A stretch of 64,000 nucleotides of DNA. Source: Pantoea piersonii (GTDB lineage: Bacteria > Pseudomonadota > Gammaproteobacteria > Enterobacterales > Enterobacteriaceae). This document shows positions 36,422-44,987 of this stretch, one piece after another; within the stretch, counting starts at the first letter, position 1; each line of letters starts with the position of its first letter. The notes beneath the pieces are model-generated. The model did no database searches. It was given only the letters and a program-made list of their open reading frames with translations, and was not told where the DNA came from. The position numbers and the translations under genes were made by a program. The stretch is taken from the NCBI RefSeq assembly GCF_003612015.1, contig NZ_RARB01000002.1, positions 373,590-437,589 of the forward strand, given 5' to 3'.

Positions 36422-36492
36422 GTGTCAAGAATTTCCTGGTGTAACGAATTAAGTGGTTGTTTACCCGGCGCTCCCTGCCGGGTATTTTTTTG
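36422..36492 (+). ncRNA. dsrA: DsrA small regulatory RNA, shortened form
   Basis: TTTCCTGGTGTAACGAATT at 36432-36450 is identical to the rpoS-pairing core of E. coli DsrA. It is followed by AAGTG and ends in a terminator hairpin (ACCCGGC 36463-36469 / GCCGGGT 36477-36483) plus T7. A -35/-10 pair sits just upstream. DsrA with Hfq opens the rpoS leader and represses hns. At about 70 nt it is shorter than the 87-nt E. coli RNA because the middle stem, which carries the hns-pairing bases, is reduced. It is convergent with yodD and lies among yodD, dsrB and rcsA, as in relatives. Confidence 0.85.
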
Positions 36493-36500
36493 CCGCGCGG

Positions 36501-36746
36501 TTAGCGATTCATTTCATTGCAGGTGCAGTCGCGAATATCCAGTTCATACTCATCTGCCAGCTCAATACTGCTTCCCCAGGCTCGGCCGCCGGTGCTGAGA
36601 TGACGGCTGTTATCCGCCTCTGGAAGCGATTTAGGGGAGTCCTGCCTGCTGTCCTGCCTGCTGCCCGGCAGGCTTTCCAGCAGCGAGTCCACGTCGGGTG
36701 TTTCATCGTGCTGAAGATCGGTACCGCTTTTGTTTGTCTGTGCCAT
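36501..36746 (-). CDS. yodD: YodD-like small protein
   Basis: 81 aa. The C-terminal half resembles E. coli YodD (ELADEYELDIRDCTCNEMNR versus ELADAFELDIHDFSVSEVNR from memory). The middle holds a short repeat (SRQDSRQDS) from tandem DNA units. E. coli YodD is a stress-induced protein of unknown mechanism. Start at MAQTNKSG with GGAGAG upstream; a longer frame to 36767 is less likely. Confidence 0.8.
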   Translation of the reverse strand: MAQTNKSGTDLQHDETPDVDSLLESLPGSRQDSRQDSPKSLPEADNSRHLSTGGRAWGSSIELADEYELDIRDCTCNEMNR

Positions 36747-36870
36747 TATCGCTCTCCTTTTTAACAAAAGGATTTACAGGCTTTCTCCGACCACAAATTG
36801 CGGCGGATCGATTAAGTATAGCTGGCGGGCGAGGCTGGCGAATGAATCTGTGAAAGAGAGAAAGGCGGGT

Positions 36871-36944
36871 AAAAAAAAGCCCGCGCTGCGCGGGCAAAAT
36901 CCTTGTTACTTTTAGGTTGACTGCCCCTTTGGGGTGGGGCAGTG
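36871..36944 (-). ncRNA. Candidate small RNA with two hairpins
   Basis: On the minus strand a -10-like TACACT (36955-36950) is followed, beginning near 36943, by an 8-bp hairpin (ACTGCCCC / GGGGCAGT, stem bases 36920-36927 and 36936-36943). Then come about 24 unpaired A-rich bases and a terminator hairpin (GCCCGCG / CGCGGGC, 36879-36895) with eight U. No gene lies upstream on this strand before the dsrB terminator, so the terminator has no other client. The layout is that of an Hfq-type sRNA of about 73 nt. The -35 is poor. Not matched to any sRNA I know. Confidence 0.45.
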
Positions 36945-37105
36945 CGGAAAGTGTAGAAGGTAGCCGTGTCAGAAGTCTTGTTGCGAAACGTAAAGAAAGC
37001 GAAAAAGTGCGCACTTACTTAAATTTACCTGATTTTTCCTTTCTAATCAGCCACATCGTCTATAGTTAGCAGCGAAGTTAAAACCTGACGCGACAAGGAG
37101 AGACC

Positions 37106-37264
37106 ATGGATTTGTTACGCATCATTATCGCCATTATTTTGCCGCCGCTGGGCGTATTTATGCAGGTTGGTTTTGGCGGCGCGTTCTGGCTCAATATTTT
37201 ACTGACGCTGTGCGGCTATATTCCCGGTATTGTCCATGCGGTTTGGGTAATTGCGCGTCGCTGA
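37106..37264 (+). CDS. Pmp3/YqaE-family small membrane protein
   Basis: 52 aa with two hydrophobic helices ([19 protein letters not shown] and [20 protein letters not shown]), a close match to the E. coli YqaE/Pmp3 pattern. Members are stress-induced membrane proteins affecting ion balance. AAGGAG precedes the ATG. A sigmaS-like -10 (CTATAGT, 37060-37066) without a clear -35 lies upstream. Between the sRNA candidate and dsrB. Confidence 0.9.
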   Translation: MDLLRIIIAIILPPLGVFMQVGFGGAFWLNILLTLCGYIPGIVHAVWVIARR

Positions 37265-37317
37265 GGCGAGCCTCTTCGTTTACACTGATGCCAGGAAAAT
37301 CATCAGGAGCAACGTGC

Positions 37318-37512
37318 ATGAAGGTCAATGACCGCGTCACCGTGAAAACCGATGGCGGCCCGCGCCGCCTCGGCACTATCCTCGCCGTAGAGCCGTTTAA
37401 TGAAGGCGTCATGTATCTGGTGGCGCTGGAAGATTATCCGTTAGGCATCTGGTTTTTTAATGAGGGCGACCATCCGGAAGGGATATTTGTTGAGCCTTAT
37501 CTGGAGAAGTAA
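37318..37512 (+). CDS. dsrB: DsrB protein
   Basis: 64 aa. [17 protein letters not shown] and [17 protein letters not shown] are nearly identical to E. coli DsrB. Its function is unknown; in E. coli it is RpoS-dependent and lies by dsrA and rcsA, the same neighbourhood as here. AGGAG upstream of the ATG. Confidence 0.95.
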   Translation: MKVNDRVTVKTDGGPRRLGTILAVEPFNEGVMYLVALEDYPLGIWFFNEGDHPEGIFVEPYLEK

Positions 37513-37554
37513 ACGCGCTATTTACGCCTGTCTCTCCTGTTTACTGCAAATAAT

Positions 37555-37580
37555 AAGGCGCCCGTCGGGCGCCTTATTTA
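37555..37580. terminator. Terminator between dsrB and the chemoreceptor gene
   Basis: A 9-bp stem AAGGCGCCC / GGGCGCCTT with a GTC loop, then ATTTAAT on plus; on minus ATTATTTGC follows. Likely ends dsrB and possibly the convergent receptor transcript. Confidence 0.75.
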
Positions 37581-37626
37581 ATGCTTAATCTACTTTACTA
37601 AAACGCATCCTTATTACTTATCAGCG

Positions 37627-39339
37627 TCAGAATGTTTCCCAGTTGTCATTGCCTGCGGTTGCCAGCGCCGGACGCGGAGTAGCGAGCGGTGATTTTAACG
37701 CGGGCAGGGCAGCGGCGGACGACGCGGCTGGACTCGCAGGCGTATCCTGCAGGCGGAAGGCGGCGACCGCTTTGGTCAGTTTGCCTGCCTGATCCTCCAG
37801 AGACGCGGCCGCTGCCGAGGCTTCTTCCACCAGCGAGGCGTTCTGCTGCGTGACGTTATCCATCTCGGTGACGGCCTGGCTTACCTGCTGAATACCACGG
37901 CTCTGCTCATCTGAGGCGGCGGCGATCTCCGACATAATATCTGTAACGCGGCGTACCGCCTCGACGATCTCGCCCATGGTTTCACCTGCTTCGCCCACCT
38001 GATGCGAACCGTCTTTGATCAAATTGACCGACTCCGCAATCAGCGACTCAATCTCTTTAGCCGCCTGGGCGCTGCGCTGCGCCAGACTGCGCACTTCGCT
38101 GGCCACTACCGCGAAGCCGCGACCCTGCTCACCGGCGCGCGCCGCTTCCACCGCGGCGTTCAGCGCCAGAATATTGGTCTGGAAGGCGATACTGTTAATG
38201 ACGTTGGTGATTTCGGCGATCTTCTTCGAGCTGCCGGAGATATTGGTCATGGTTTTAACCACGCCGTTCACCAGTTCGCCGCCGCTGCGCGCCTTGCCAG
38301 AGGCATCTGCCGCCAGCTGGCTGGCGTGGTGGGCGTTCTCGGCGTTCTGCTTCACCGTCGCGGTCAGCTGCTCCATGCTGGCGGCGGTTTGCTCCAGCGC
38401 GGCGGCCTGTTGCTCGGTACGGGAGGAGAGGTCGGTATTGCCGGCTGAGATCTCGCCGGAGCCCTGATAGATCGCTACCGCGCCTTCGCGCACCGTACCA
38501 ACGGTTTTCACCAGCGAATCCTGCATCAGCTGCAGATTATGCAGCAGCGTACCGATTTCGCTGCGGCCGTGCGGTTCTGGCGGCGCGGTGAGATCGCCCT
38601 GAGCGATGCGCTCGATGCGCGTTACCGACTGACGCAGCGGATTGATCACGACGCGACGCAGGAAGATGAAAGTCACCAGCGTCAGCAGCAAGGCGGCGAC
38701 GAAGGCGACCGCCATGGCAATAAAGCCGAGGCGCGACTGGTGTTCTGCCGCGGCATTAATGGCGTCAGCGCGTTGGGTACGGAGCTTGATTGCCTGCAGC
38801 AGCACCTCGTTATAGGCATTGTCGAGTTTGCGCGTAACATCGGTCTCCTGCGCAATGATGCCTTCAAAACTGCCCTGCTTGCCGGCGTTAATCATCGGCT
38901 TCAGGCCTTTCTCAACATAGTCGTTGAAACGCGCCGTCAACGGCCCGTCGAGCGCGATATCCTCAGGCGTTTTGACTTTGCGATTCTGATAAACCTTGAA
39001 GCCTTCCTGCGCCTGCTGAATGCGCTTCTCGGTAGCGGCGATGCTGGCTTTGAACTCATCCATTTCGCCGATGCGGGCGGCGGCGCCTGCCTGAATAATC
39101 GTAAGGCGCGCTGTGCGCAGATGGTTTGAACTGTTGGAGATCCCCATGCGTACCTGGATCTCATCGGTGGCGTCCCGCAGCGACTGGTTACTCTGTACCA
39201 GAAAGTAACTGGCAAGAGCGATACAGAGGGCGAACAGCAGCAGAATACCGCCGAAAATCATACTAAAGAGCGGCACCAGGCGCAGGTTGCGCCACAGGCC
39301 AGCCTTGAACGGCGTAGAAGACGTTAGTGAGGTGTTCAT
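37627..39339 (-). CDS. Methyl-accepting chemotaxis protein (Tar/Tsr type)
   Basis: 570 aa. TM1 about residues 26-48, a four-helix-bundle ligand domain (TarH type), TM2 about 205-225, HAMP to about 280, methylation helices and the canonical tip [20 protein letters not shown] then [20 protein letters not shown]. It ends in the NWETF pentapeptide that tethers CheR/CheB, after an Ala/Pro linker, so it should be a high-abundance, fully adapting receptor. A sigma28-like promoter lies upstream, fitting flagellar-class expression. Ligand not deducible. Confidence 0.95.
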   Translation of the reverse strand: MNTSLTSSTPFKAGLWRNLRLVPLFSMIFGGILLLFALCIALASYFLVQSNQSLRDATDEIQVRMGISNSSNHLRTARLTIIQAGAAARIGEMDEFKASIAATEKRIQQAQEGFKVYQNRKVKTPEDIALDGPLTARFNDYVEKGLKPMINAGKQGSFEGIIAQETDVTRKLDNAYNEVLLQAIKLRTQRADAINAAAEHQSRLGFIAMAVAFVAALLLTLVTFIFLRRVVINPLRQSVTRIERIAQGDLTAPPEPHGRSEIGTLLHNLQLMQDSLVKTVGTVREGAVAIYQGSGEISAGNTDLSSRTEQQAAALEQTAASMEQLTATVKQNAENAHHASQLAADASGKARSGGELVNGVVKTMTNISGSSKKIAEITNVINSIAFQTNILALNAAVEAARAGEQGRGFAVVASEVRSLAQRSAQAAKEIESLIAESVNLIKDGSHQVGEAGETMGEIVEAVRRVTDIMSEIAAASDEQSRGIQQVSQAVTEMDNVTQQNASLVEEASAAAASLEDQAGKLTKAVAAFRLQDTPASPAASSAAALPALKSPLATPRPALATAGNDNWETF

Positions 39340-39371
39340 ATCCTTGATCTCATGTCGGGGTTATGAGACTA

Positions 39372-39398
39372 ACATCGGCAGAGAAAGGAAAAGGGTGA
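39372..39398 (-). promoter_or_regulatory. Possible sigma28 (FliA) promoter of the chemoreceptor gene
   Basis: On the minus strand TCACCCTT - 11 bases - GCCGATGT. The -10 matches six of eight bases of GCCGATAA and the spacer is exactly 11; the -35 matches four of eight of TAAAGTTT. It lies about 35 bp upstream of the ATG. Confidence 0.45.
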
Positions 39399-39431
39399 GG
39401 GGAGGGAGTGCGATCTGGCTCGCAAAAATGG

Positions 39432-39463
39432 CAGAAAAAAAAACCGGCCTGGCTGGCCGGTTC
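39432..39463 (-). terminator. Terminator of rcsA
   Basis: On the minus strand AACCGGCC / GGCCGGTT with a 5-base loop followed by nine T, 15 bp after the rcsA stop. Confidence 0.9.
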
Positions 39464-39476
39464 TTTCGCTGACTGA

Positions 39477-40112
39477 CTATCTCACATTGACATAGATGCC
39501 CGACGTCACATTATCGGTTAAGCGCACCACATGATAGATAACCTGCTTATTATGGGTTTTGATCTTGCGCTTAATATTGCCTTTATGTGACGAGACGGTT
39601 TTGGCTTTAATTTGCATCTTGTCTGAAATTTGAATGGTGTCATGACCTGACATCCACATTTTCAGCATATTCGACTCAGTCTGACTTAATGTCAGCGGGT
39701 GTACATCCAGCCCTGAAGAAATACGGGTGGATGCGTTGAGCTTCTTCTGCAAATAGGTGCTGAGTAAAGAGTCCAGTGTCGTTGTTTTTATCGATTTTGA
39801 CGTAATAATCAGGTTCTTACGAACGTAGAGGTATTCCTCAAAATGGATATTAGAAATCGCCATAAAGATAAAAAATAGCGTTTCCGGGTGCTGCATAATA
39901 ATGCTTCGGATGCGGTCGCTGGAATCCGATTCATGAATAAAACATTCTTCGTTAATAAACACTACGCCAGGTTTTAACTGTTCGCAGCGTTGCTGTAATT
40001 GCTCAATATCGGAGACGGAAAAGATGTTTTTCTTTTTGACTCCCTTACAGGACATATAGTCCGATAATCCCAGGCGTGTGTAGTTGCATGAATCCATAAT
40101 AATCGTTGGCAT
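39477..40112 (-). CDS. rcsA: Capsule regulator RcsA
   Basis: 211 aa (E. coli 207). The N-terminal domain is PAS-like ([20 protein letters not shown]). The C-terminal LuxR-type helix-turn-helix ([20 protein letters not shown], then [21 protein letters not shown]) is nearly identical to E. coli. RcsA pairs with RcsB to activate exopolysaccharide genes (amylovoran, stewartan, colanic acid type) and represses flhDC; it is short-lived through Lon. A near-consensus RcsAB box upstream indicates autoregulation. Confidence 0.96.
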   Translation of the reverse strand: MPTIIMDSCNYTRLGLSDYMSCKGVKKKNIFSVSDIEQLQQRCEQLKPGVVFINEECFIHESDSSDRIRSIIMQHPETLFFIFMAISNIHFEEYLYVRKNLIITSKSIKTTTLDSLLSTYLQKKLNASTRISSGLDVHPLTLSQTESNMLKMWMSGHDTIQISDKMQIKAKTVSSHKGNIKRKIKTHNKQVIYHVVRLTDNVTSGIYVNVR

Positions 40113-40747
40113 GTTTAGCGACCCTCACCAATTTGTTATCCGTTTAAATCAACGATGAATTACGCGTTGCGGTACGAGAGAGATTTCTAAGACACTTTTT
40201 TATTCTGCTCAGCAGTCTGGCGACAGGCCATACGCCTGCCAAAAGTATTCTTCCCTGACCCGTTTCTGCAAAGTTGTTTTTGTGCTGCCTTGACGTCACT
40301 TATCCCTCCAGTGATAGCGGGAATCGCTGGCGGTTTGCAATAAGCGTGCATAACACCCTGTTTTGAGAGCCCCGTCACTATCGCGCATAACACACTCAAT
40401 TCTGATAGGACGATTCTTAAAAACATTTGATTCGCGAAAGTGTGACGTTTCAGCGAGTGTTGACAATGCCGGAAAAAAAAGGTCCTGACAAGAAAAATCG
40501 TTAAAGGATTTTTTTTGTTCGAAAACAATCTGTTGCCGATTTTGTCAACGATTCCACTGAGTTAGCGATGCCGGGAATCTGTGAAATAAAATACTTGAAG
40601 CGGGGTTTAATAAGAATAATTTTCAGAGTTACTTCTCATTTATCAGAATTTCCTTAGTTGATTTCTGAGAAAACTGGTTTGAAAAATGCACAGAATGTTT
40701 TAAGTGGCTTAAGTATCACTTCAGAAAGATAGTGAGATACTTAATCA
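40113..40747. other. Long AT-rich control region between rcsA and fliR
   Basis: About 635 bp with no convincing gene; the 113-residue minus-strand frame here has no RBS and no coding character. It carries the RcsAB box and presumably the rcsA promoter, silenced by H-NS in E. coli and relieved by DsrA. A second weaker box-like sequence (TCAGAATTTCCTTA) occurs at 40643-40656. Confidence 0.55.
40406..40419 (-). promoter_or_regulatory. RcsAB box for rcsA autoregulation
   Basis: On the minus strand TAAGAATCGTCCTA matches 12 of 14 bases of the RcsAB consensus TAAGAATATTCCTA. It lies 294 bp upstream of the rcsA ATG in the proper intergenic region. Confidence 0.65.
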
Positions 40748-41533
40748 TCAGGGGTGAGACAGTTCCGAAAGAAACTGGGCGAGCAAATCAAAGACTTCGC
40801 TGAACAGATGCTCACAGAAGGGCGCAACCAGTGGCATCATCAACCCCATGGTCAAAATTCCCACTGTTAAGGTAATTGGAAAGCCAACCGCGAAAATCGA
40901 CAGCTGAGGTGTAACACGGTTTAACAAACCCAGTACCAGGTTTATCAGAAGCAGCAAGACGATTAAGGGTAGCGCTAACATCATGCCATTAAGGAAAATT
41001 AATCCGCCCGCTTTGACCAGTGCATTAAAAGCATTGGCGTTTAACGGCTGCCCGCCGATCGGCAACGTATGAAAACTATCCGCCAGTAATGAGATCAGCC
41101 ACAGATGACCGTTAAAAGTCAGGAAGAGCAACATCGCCAGCATATCGAGAAAACGCGCCAGTACCGGCATATTGAGTCGGCTGCCGGGATCGAAAAAGGT
41201 GGCGAAAGAGAGCCCCATCTGTAAACCGATCACCTCGCCGGACAGGCGTACCGCAGCAAATGCCAGCTGCATCGTGAACCCCAGGCCAACGCCAATCAGC
41301 ATCTGCTGAAGCAGCAGCCAGAAACCGGCAGGTGAAAACAGCGTTACCTCAACCGAGGGCAGCGTCGGCACCATTATCCAGGTAATCAGCGCCGCCAGAC
41401 CGATCTTCACACGGTTGCTGATGGCGCGCTCGCTCAGCAGCGGCGCCGTGGCGAACAACGCCAGCATACGCGCCAGCGGCCAGAAAAACTGACTGACCCA
41501 GTGAACCAGCTGGCTGCTGTCGAGCGTGACCAT
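40748..41533 (-). CDS. fliR: Flagellar export apparatus protein FliR
   Basis: 261 aa, full length, about 6 hydrophobic segments. The motif [14 protein letters not shown] and the [20 protein letters not shown] segment are typical FliR. With FliP and FliQ it forms the core export gate in the basal body. It overlaps fliQ by one base (TGATG), implying coupled translation. Last gene of fliLMNOPQR. Confidence 0.95.
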   Translation of the reverse strand: MVTLDSSQLVHWVSQFFWPLARMLALFATAPLLSERAISNRVKIGLAALITWIMVPTLPSVEVTLFSPAGFWLLLQQMLIGVGLGFTMQLAFAAVRLSGEVIGLQMGLSFATFFDPGSRLNMPVLARFLDMLAMLLFLTFNGHLWLISLLADSFHTLPIGGQPLNANAFNALVKAGGLIFLNGMMLALPLIVLLLLINLVLGLLNRVTPQLSIFAVGFPITLTVGILTMGLMMPLVAPFCEHLFSEVFDLLAQFLSELSHP

Positions 41534-41802
41534 CAGCCGATCATATAAGGCAGGTTGGTAAACAGGGTGCGGATATAGTCCAGCACCAGATTCAGCATCC
41601 AGGGCCCGGCAATAACCGCCGTCGCGGCGACGGCCAGCACTTTCGGAATAAATGAAAGCGTTTGTTCGTTAACCTGAGTCGCGGCCTGCAGCAGACTGAT
41701 AATCAGGCCGCTGACCAGCGCCGCCAGCAGCAGGGGCGCGGCAAGCATCAGCGCCAGGCGCATCGCTTCCTGGCCCATTGCCATTACGGATTCTGGCGTC
41801 AT
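41533..41802 (-). CDS. fliQ: Flagellar export apparatus protein FliQ
   Basis: 89 aa, two membrane helices; [20 protein letters not shown] and the [20 protein letters not shown] loop are family signatures. Four copies join FliP5-FliR in the export gate. Preceded by GGAGAG. Confidence 0.96.
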   Translation of the reverse strand: MTPESVMAMGQEAMRLALMLAAPLLLAALVSGLIISLLQAATQVNEQTLSFIPKVLAVAATAVIAGPWMLNLVLDYIRTLFTNLPYMIG

Positions 41803-41828
41803 TTATCTCTCCGGGGGAATCGGAATAA

Positions 41829-42563
41829 TCAGGAATAGAAGCTTTGCGCCAGGGAGCCGACTAACAACTGCCAGCCATCCACCAGTACAAAAAGCATCAG
41901 TTTGAACGGCAGCGAGATGGTTGCCGGCGGCACCATCATCATCCCCAGCGCCATCAGCACGCTGGCGACCACCAGGTCGATAATCAGAAACGGAATAAAA
42001 ACGGTAAAGCCAATCTGAAAAGCGGTTTTTAACTCGCTGGTCACGTAAGCGGGCAGTAAAATGCGCATCGGCACCGCTTCTGGTCCTTCGATCGGCGGCG
42101 TATTCGCCAGGCGGGCGAACAGCGCCAGGTCCGCTTCGCGCGTCTGGCGCAGCATAAAGTCGCGCAGCGGCTGCGCGCCTTTCTCCAGCGCCACATCCAT
42201 ATTGATCTTGTCCTGGCTAAAGGGCAAATACGCCTCGTCGTAAATCTTGTCGAAGGTCGGCGCCATAATAAAGAAGGTAAGGAAGAGCGCCAGGCCGAGC
42301 AACACCTGATTCGGCGGCGCGGAAGGCGTGCCGAGCGCGTTGCGCAGCAGGCCGAACACGATGATGATGCGGGTAAAGCTGGTCATCATCAGCAGCACGG
42401 CCGGAATAAAGGTCAGCGAGGTAATGAAAACCAGCGTCTGCACCGGCAGTGACCAGCTTTGCCCGCCGTTGGGCAACGCATGGCTTACCAGGCCCGGCAG
42501 CTGGGCGTGAGCGGCTGGCGCCAGCAACAGCAGTGCCAGAAGAGGAAGCAGTCGACGCATCAT
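41829..42563 (-). CDS. fliP: Flagellar export apparatus protein FliP
   Basis: 244 aa with a cleavable signal peptide (ending APAAHA), unusual for a polytopic protein but typical of FliP. Core motifs: [20 protein letters not shown] and a [20 protein letters not shown] segment. Forms the pentameric gate. Its ATG overlaps the fliO stop by 4 bases. Confidence 0.96.
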   Translation of the reverse strand: MMRRLLPLLALLLLAPAAHAQLPGLVSHALPNGGQSWSLPVQTLVFITSLTFIPAVLLMMTSFTRIIIVFGLLRNALGTPSAPPNQVLLGLALFLTFFIMAPTFDKIYDEAYLPFSQDKINMDVALEKGAQPLRDFMLRQTREADLALFARLANTPPIEGPEAVPMRILLPAYVTSELKTAFQIGFTVFIPFLIIDLVVASVLMALGMMMVPPATISLPFKLMLFVLVDGWQLLVGSLAQSFYS

Positions 42564-42961
42564 TGGGGTTTTCCGGGACGTTTAACCAGGTTCTGTAACA
42601 GCTGACGAAAATCTTGCGGCGCGGCGGAAGCGGGCGCGCGCTCATCTGGCGCCACCGGTGGCAGCGTATGCAGATGGGTAATCTGCGCCGCCGTGACGCC
42701 CAGCACCAGGCGCGCCTCGGCGGTATCCACAATCACCACGCGTTCGCGCTGGCCGACCTGTACGCTGGCGCTCACCTTCAGGGCCTGGTTGCTCACCGTT
42801 TTCGGCGCAAAGCCGAGACGGCGCGCCAGCCAGGCGCAGGCGAGGATCAGCAGTACAATCACGGCCAGCACGCTGCTGACCTGGGTCACGACGGAACCGG
42901 TTGAAATAGCCGGTGCCGCGGGCGCCGCGGGTTGCAGCGCGTGGGACTGGGTATTCATCAT
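42560..42961 (-). CDS. fliO: Flagellar protein FliO
   Basis: 133 aa (E. coli 121). One membrane helix ([19 protein letters not shown]) and a cytoplasmic domain with [20 protein letters not shown] and [16 protein letters not shown]. It helps assemble the FliP ring. The N-terminus is Ala/Pro-rich and somewhat longer than in E. coli. Confidence 0.93.
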   Translation of the reverse strand: MMNTQSHALQPAAPAAPAISTGSVVTQVSSVLAVIVLLILACAWLARRLGFAPKTVSNQALKVSASVQVGQRERVVIVDTAEARLVLGVTAAQITHLHTLPPVAPDERAPASAAPQDFRQLLQNLVKRPGKPQ

Positions 42962-42963
42962 AC

Positions 42964-43368
42964 TTAGCGACTCAGACGACGCATACGTTCAGACGGCGTA
43001 ATAATATCGGTGATGCGCACGCCATATTTATCATTCACTACCACGACTTCGCCCTGGGCGATCAGGTAGCCATTGATCAGGATATCCAGCGGCTCGCCAG
43101 CCAGACCGTCCAGCGCCACCACGGAACCCTGCGTCAGACGCAGCAGCTCTTTGATGGTCATTTTAGTGCGGCCCAGCTCAACGGTGAGCTTGACCGGGAT
43201 ATCCATAATCAGGTCGATGTCCTGCAGTGAACCGGCGGCGGCGCTGCTCTCGAACGTTTTAAACACGTCGTCGCTCTGCGGCGCGCTGGTGGCGGCCTGC
43301 TCGTTCATCGCCTCAGCCCACAGATCGTCCGCAGAAATGTCGTCGGACGGTTTATTGCTGTCACTCAT
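42964..43368 (-). CDS. fliN: Flagellar motor switch protein FliN
   Basis: 134 aa (E. coli 137). A variable acidic N-terminus, then the SpoA/CheC-like C-terminal domain (DIDLIMDIPVKLTVELGRTK, LAGEPLDILINGYLIAQGEV) nearly identical to E. coli. Lower part of the C-ring. ATG 43368 (MSDSNKP) overlaps the end of fliM by 8 bases as in E. coli. Confidence 0.96.
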   Translation of the reverse strand: MSDSNKPSDDISADDLWAEAMNEQAATSAPQSDDVFKTFESSAAAGSLQDIDLIMDIPVKLTVELGRTKMTIKELLRLTQGSVVALDGLAGEPLDILINGYLIAQGEVVVVNDKYGVRITDIITPSERMRRLSR

Positions 43369-44368
43369 TGGGCTGTTCCTCATTCAGCGAATTCAAAATC
43401 GGGTTAATCAAATGCTCGACACGCAGGGCGTACTGGCCATTCATGGTGCCGTACTGACTGGTCAGCACCGGGACGCCGTCAACGTGCGCGATAATGCGTT
43501 CCGGTTTCTCGATTGGCAGCACATCGCCGGGCTTCAGCTGCAAAATACGCGACAGACGCAGCGAGGTTTCGGCAAAATGCGCAATCAACTCCAGTTCCGA
43601 ATGCTGCACCTGTTTCACCAGGTTTTCGCGCCAGTGGTTATCCTCGGTGCGGGAGTTCTCCAGCGGCGGGTTGACCAGCAGTTCGCGCAGCGGCTCAATC
43701 ATCGAGAACGGAATACAGATGTTAAATTCACCCACCAGGTTACCAATCTCGACCTGGAACGGCGTGTTGACCACGATATCGTTCGGCGAGGTGGTGATAT
43801 TGGTGAACTTAACCTGCATTTCGGAGCGAACATATTCCACATCCAGCGGATAAATCGCCTTCCACGCGTCGCTGTAGCCTTCCAGCGCCAGTTTCAGCAT
43901 GCGGCGGATAACGCGCTGTTCGGTGTGGGTGAACTCGCGACCTTCCACCTTAGTGGGGAAGCGTCCGTCGCCGCCGAACAGGTTATCTACCGCGATAAAC
44001 ACCAGACTGGGCGAGAACACCACCAGCGCGGTTCCGCGCAGCGGTTTCAGGTGGATCAGATTCAGGTTGGTTGGCACCGGCAAATTGCGGGCGAACTCAT
44101 GGTACGGCTGAATCTTGATCGCACCGACGCTGATATCCGGGCTGCGGCGCAGCAGGTTAAACAGCGCCATACGGAAATGTCGGGCGAAACGCTCGTTAAT
44201 AATCTCCAGCGCCTGAAGACGCTCGCGCACCACGCGACGCTGGGTATTAGGGTCGTAAGGACGAATGTCGCCTTCCGGCCCGCTTTGACTCTTTTCATCT
44301 ACCGCGCTGTCACTGTCGCCGTTAAGCAGCGCGTCAATCTCAGCCTGGGAGAGAATGCTATCGCCCAT
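43361..44368 (-). CDS. fliM: Flagellar motor switch protein FliM
   Basis: 335 aa (E. coli 334). Starts with the CheY-P-binding peptide (MGDSILSQAEIDALLNG), then the middle CheC-like domain with FGGDGRFPTKVEGREFTHTE and the C-terminal SpoA domain. It receives the chemotaxis signal and sets rotation direction. Starts 4 bp after fliL. Confidence 0.97.
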   Translation of the reverse strand: MGDSILSQAEIDALLNGDSDSAVDEKSQSGPEGDIRPYDPNTQRRVVRERLQALEIINERFARHFRMALFNLLRRSPDISVGAIKIQPYHEFARNLPVPTNLNLIHLKPLRGTALVVFSPSLVFIAVDNLFGGDGRFPTKVEGREFTHTEQRVIRRMLKLALEGYSDAWKAIYPLDVEYVRSEMQVKFTNITTSPNDIVVNTPFQVEIGNLVGEFNICIPFSMIEPLRELLVNPPLENSRTEDNHWRENLVKQVQHSELELIAHFAETSLRLSRILQLKPGDVLPIEKPERIIAHVDGVPVLTSQYGTMNGQYALRVEHLINPILNSLNEEQPNE

Positions 44369-44372
44369 TGAT

Positions 44373-44858
44373 TTACCTCAAAATGAAGGCGGTAAACAGC
44401 ACGTCGGTTACCACCTGCGCAGGCTGTCCTTTCACCAGCGGAGGTGACAGCACCTGCTTAATCTGATCAATCAGCGCTTGCTTACCTTGCTCCGACGCCA
44501 GGGCGGCGGCGCTCTGACGGGAGAGCAGCAGCAGCAGACGGCTACGCACTTCCGGCAGATAATCATTCATCCGACGACGGGTATCCTCATCCGGCAGACG
44601 CAGGGTAAAACCTACGTACAGCACGCGGTCAGGATCGTTGTCAGGATTGACCAGATTGACCGTAAAGGTATCAAGCGCAAAAAAGACGGGAGCGGGCGGT
44701 GGTTCAACTTTCGCAGCTTCCGGCTTATCGCTATCGTGTTTATTCATCATTCGCCAGGCTGCATAACCTGCCACGCTACAAGCGGCCAGCGTTACAATCA
44801 GTAACACCGGAATTAAGAGTGAACGTTTGCGGCCTTTTGCTTTCGCGTTATCAGACAT
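44373..44858 (-). CDS. fliL: Flagellar basal-body-associated protein FliL
   Basis: 161 aa (E. coli 154). One N-terminal membrane helix ([20 protein letters not shown]) and a periplasmic stomatin-like domain ([40 protein letters not shown]). It supports stator function, especially for swarming. First gene of fliLMNOPQR; a class-2 promoter would lie in the 129-bp gap after fliK. Confidence 0.95.
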   Translation of the reverse strand: MSDNAKAKGRKRSLLIPVLLIVTLAACSVAGYAAWRMMNKHDSDKPEAAKVEPPPAPVFFALDTFTVNLVNPDNDPDRVLYVGFTLRLPDEDTRRRMNDYLPEVRSRLLLLLSRQSAAALASEQGKQALIDQIKQVLSPPLVKGQPAQVVTDVLFTAFILR

Positions 44859-44885
44859 TTTTGCAGTAACTTCCTGTGAATTATT

Positions 44886-44905
44886 GGCAAACCTCTCGGT
44901 TTGCC
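44886..44905. repeat. Perfect inverted repeat in the fliK-fliL gap
   Basis: GGCAAACC-TCTC-GGTTTGCC: 8-bp arms and a 4-base loop, 28-47 bases upstream of the fliL ATG. No T-tract follows on either strand, so a simple terminator is unlikely. It could be an operator or an mRNA hairpin between the two operons. Confidence 0.8.
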
Positions 44906-44987
44906 TGGACAGATTATCCCGCGTCTTAAGTCAAACAATGGGAAGAAAAGACGCGGGTTTTACGCTTACCTTCAGCGTTTGTCGCTG

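Noticed and set aside
36284..36598. 104-residue plus-strand frame over the dsrA region
   Set aside because: Runs through DsrA and into yodD antisense; the sRNA explains the conserved bases.
40187..40528. 113-residue minus-strand frame upstream of rcsA
   Set aside because: No RBS, poor coding character, and it covers the RcsAB box and rcsA control region.
43073..44371. 432-residue plus-strand frame over fliN and fliM
   Set aside because: Antisense shadow; fliN and fliM are unmistakable on the other strand.
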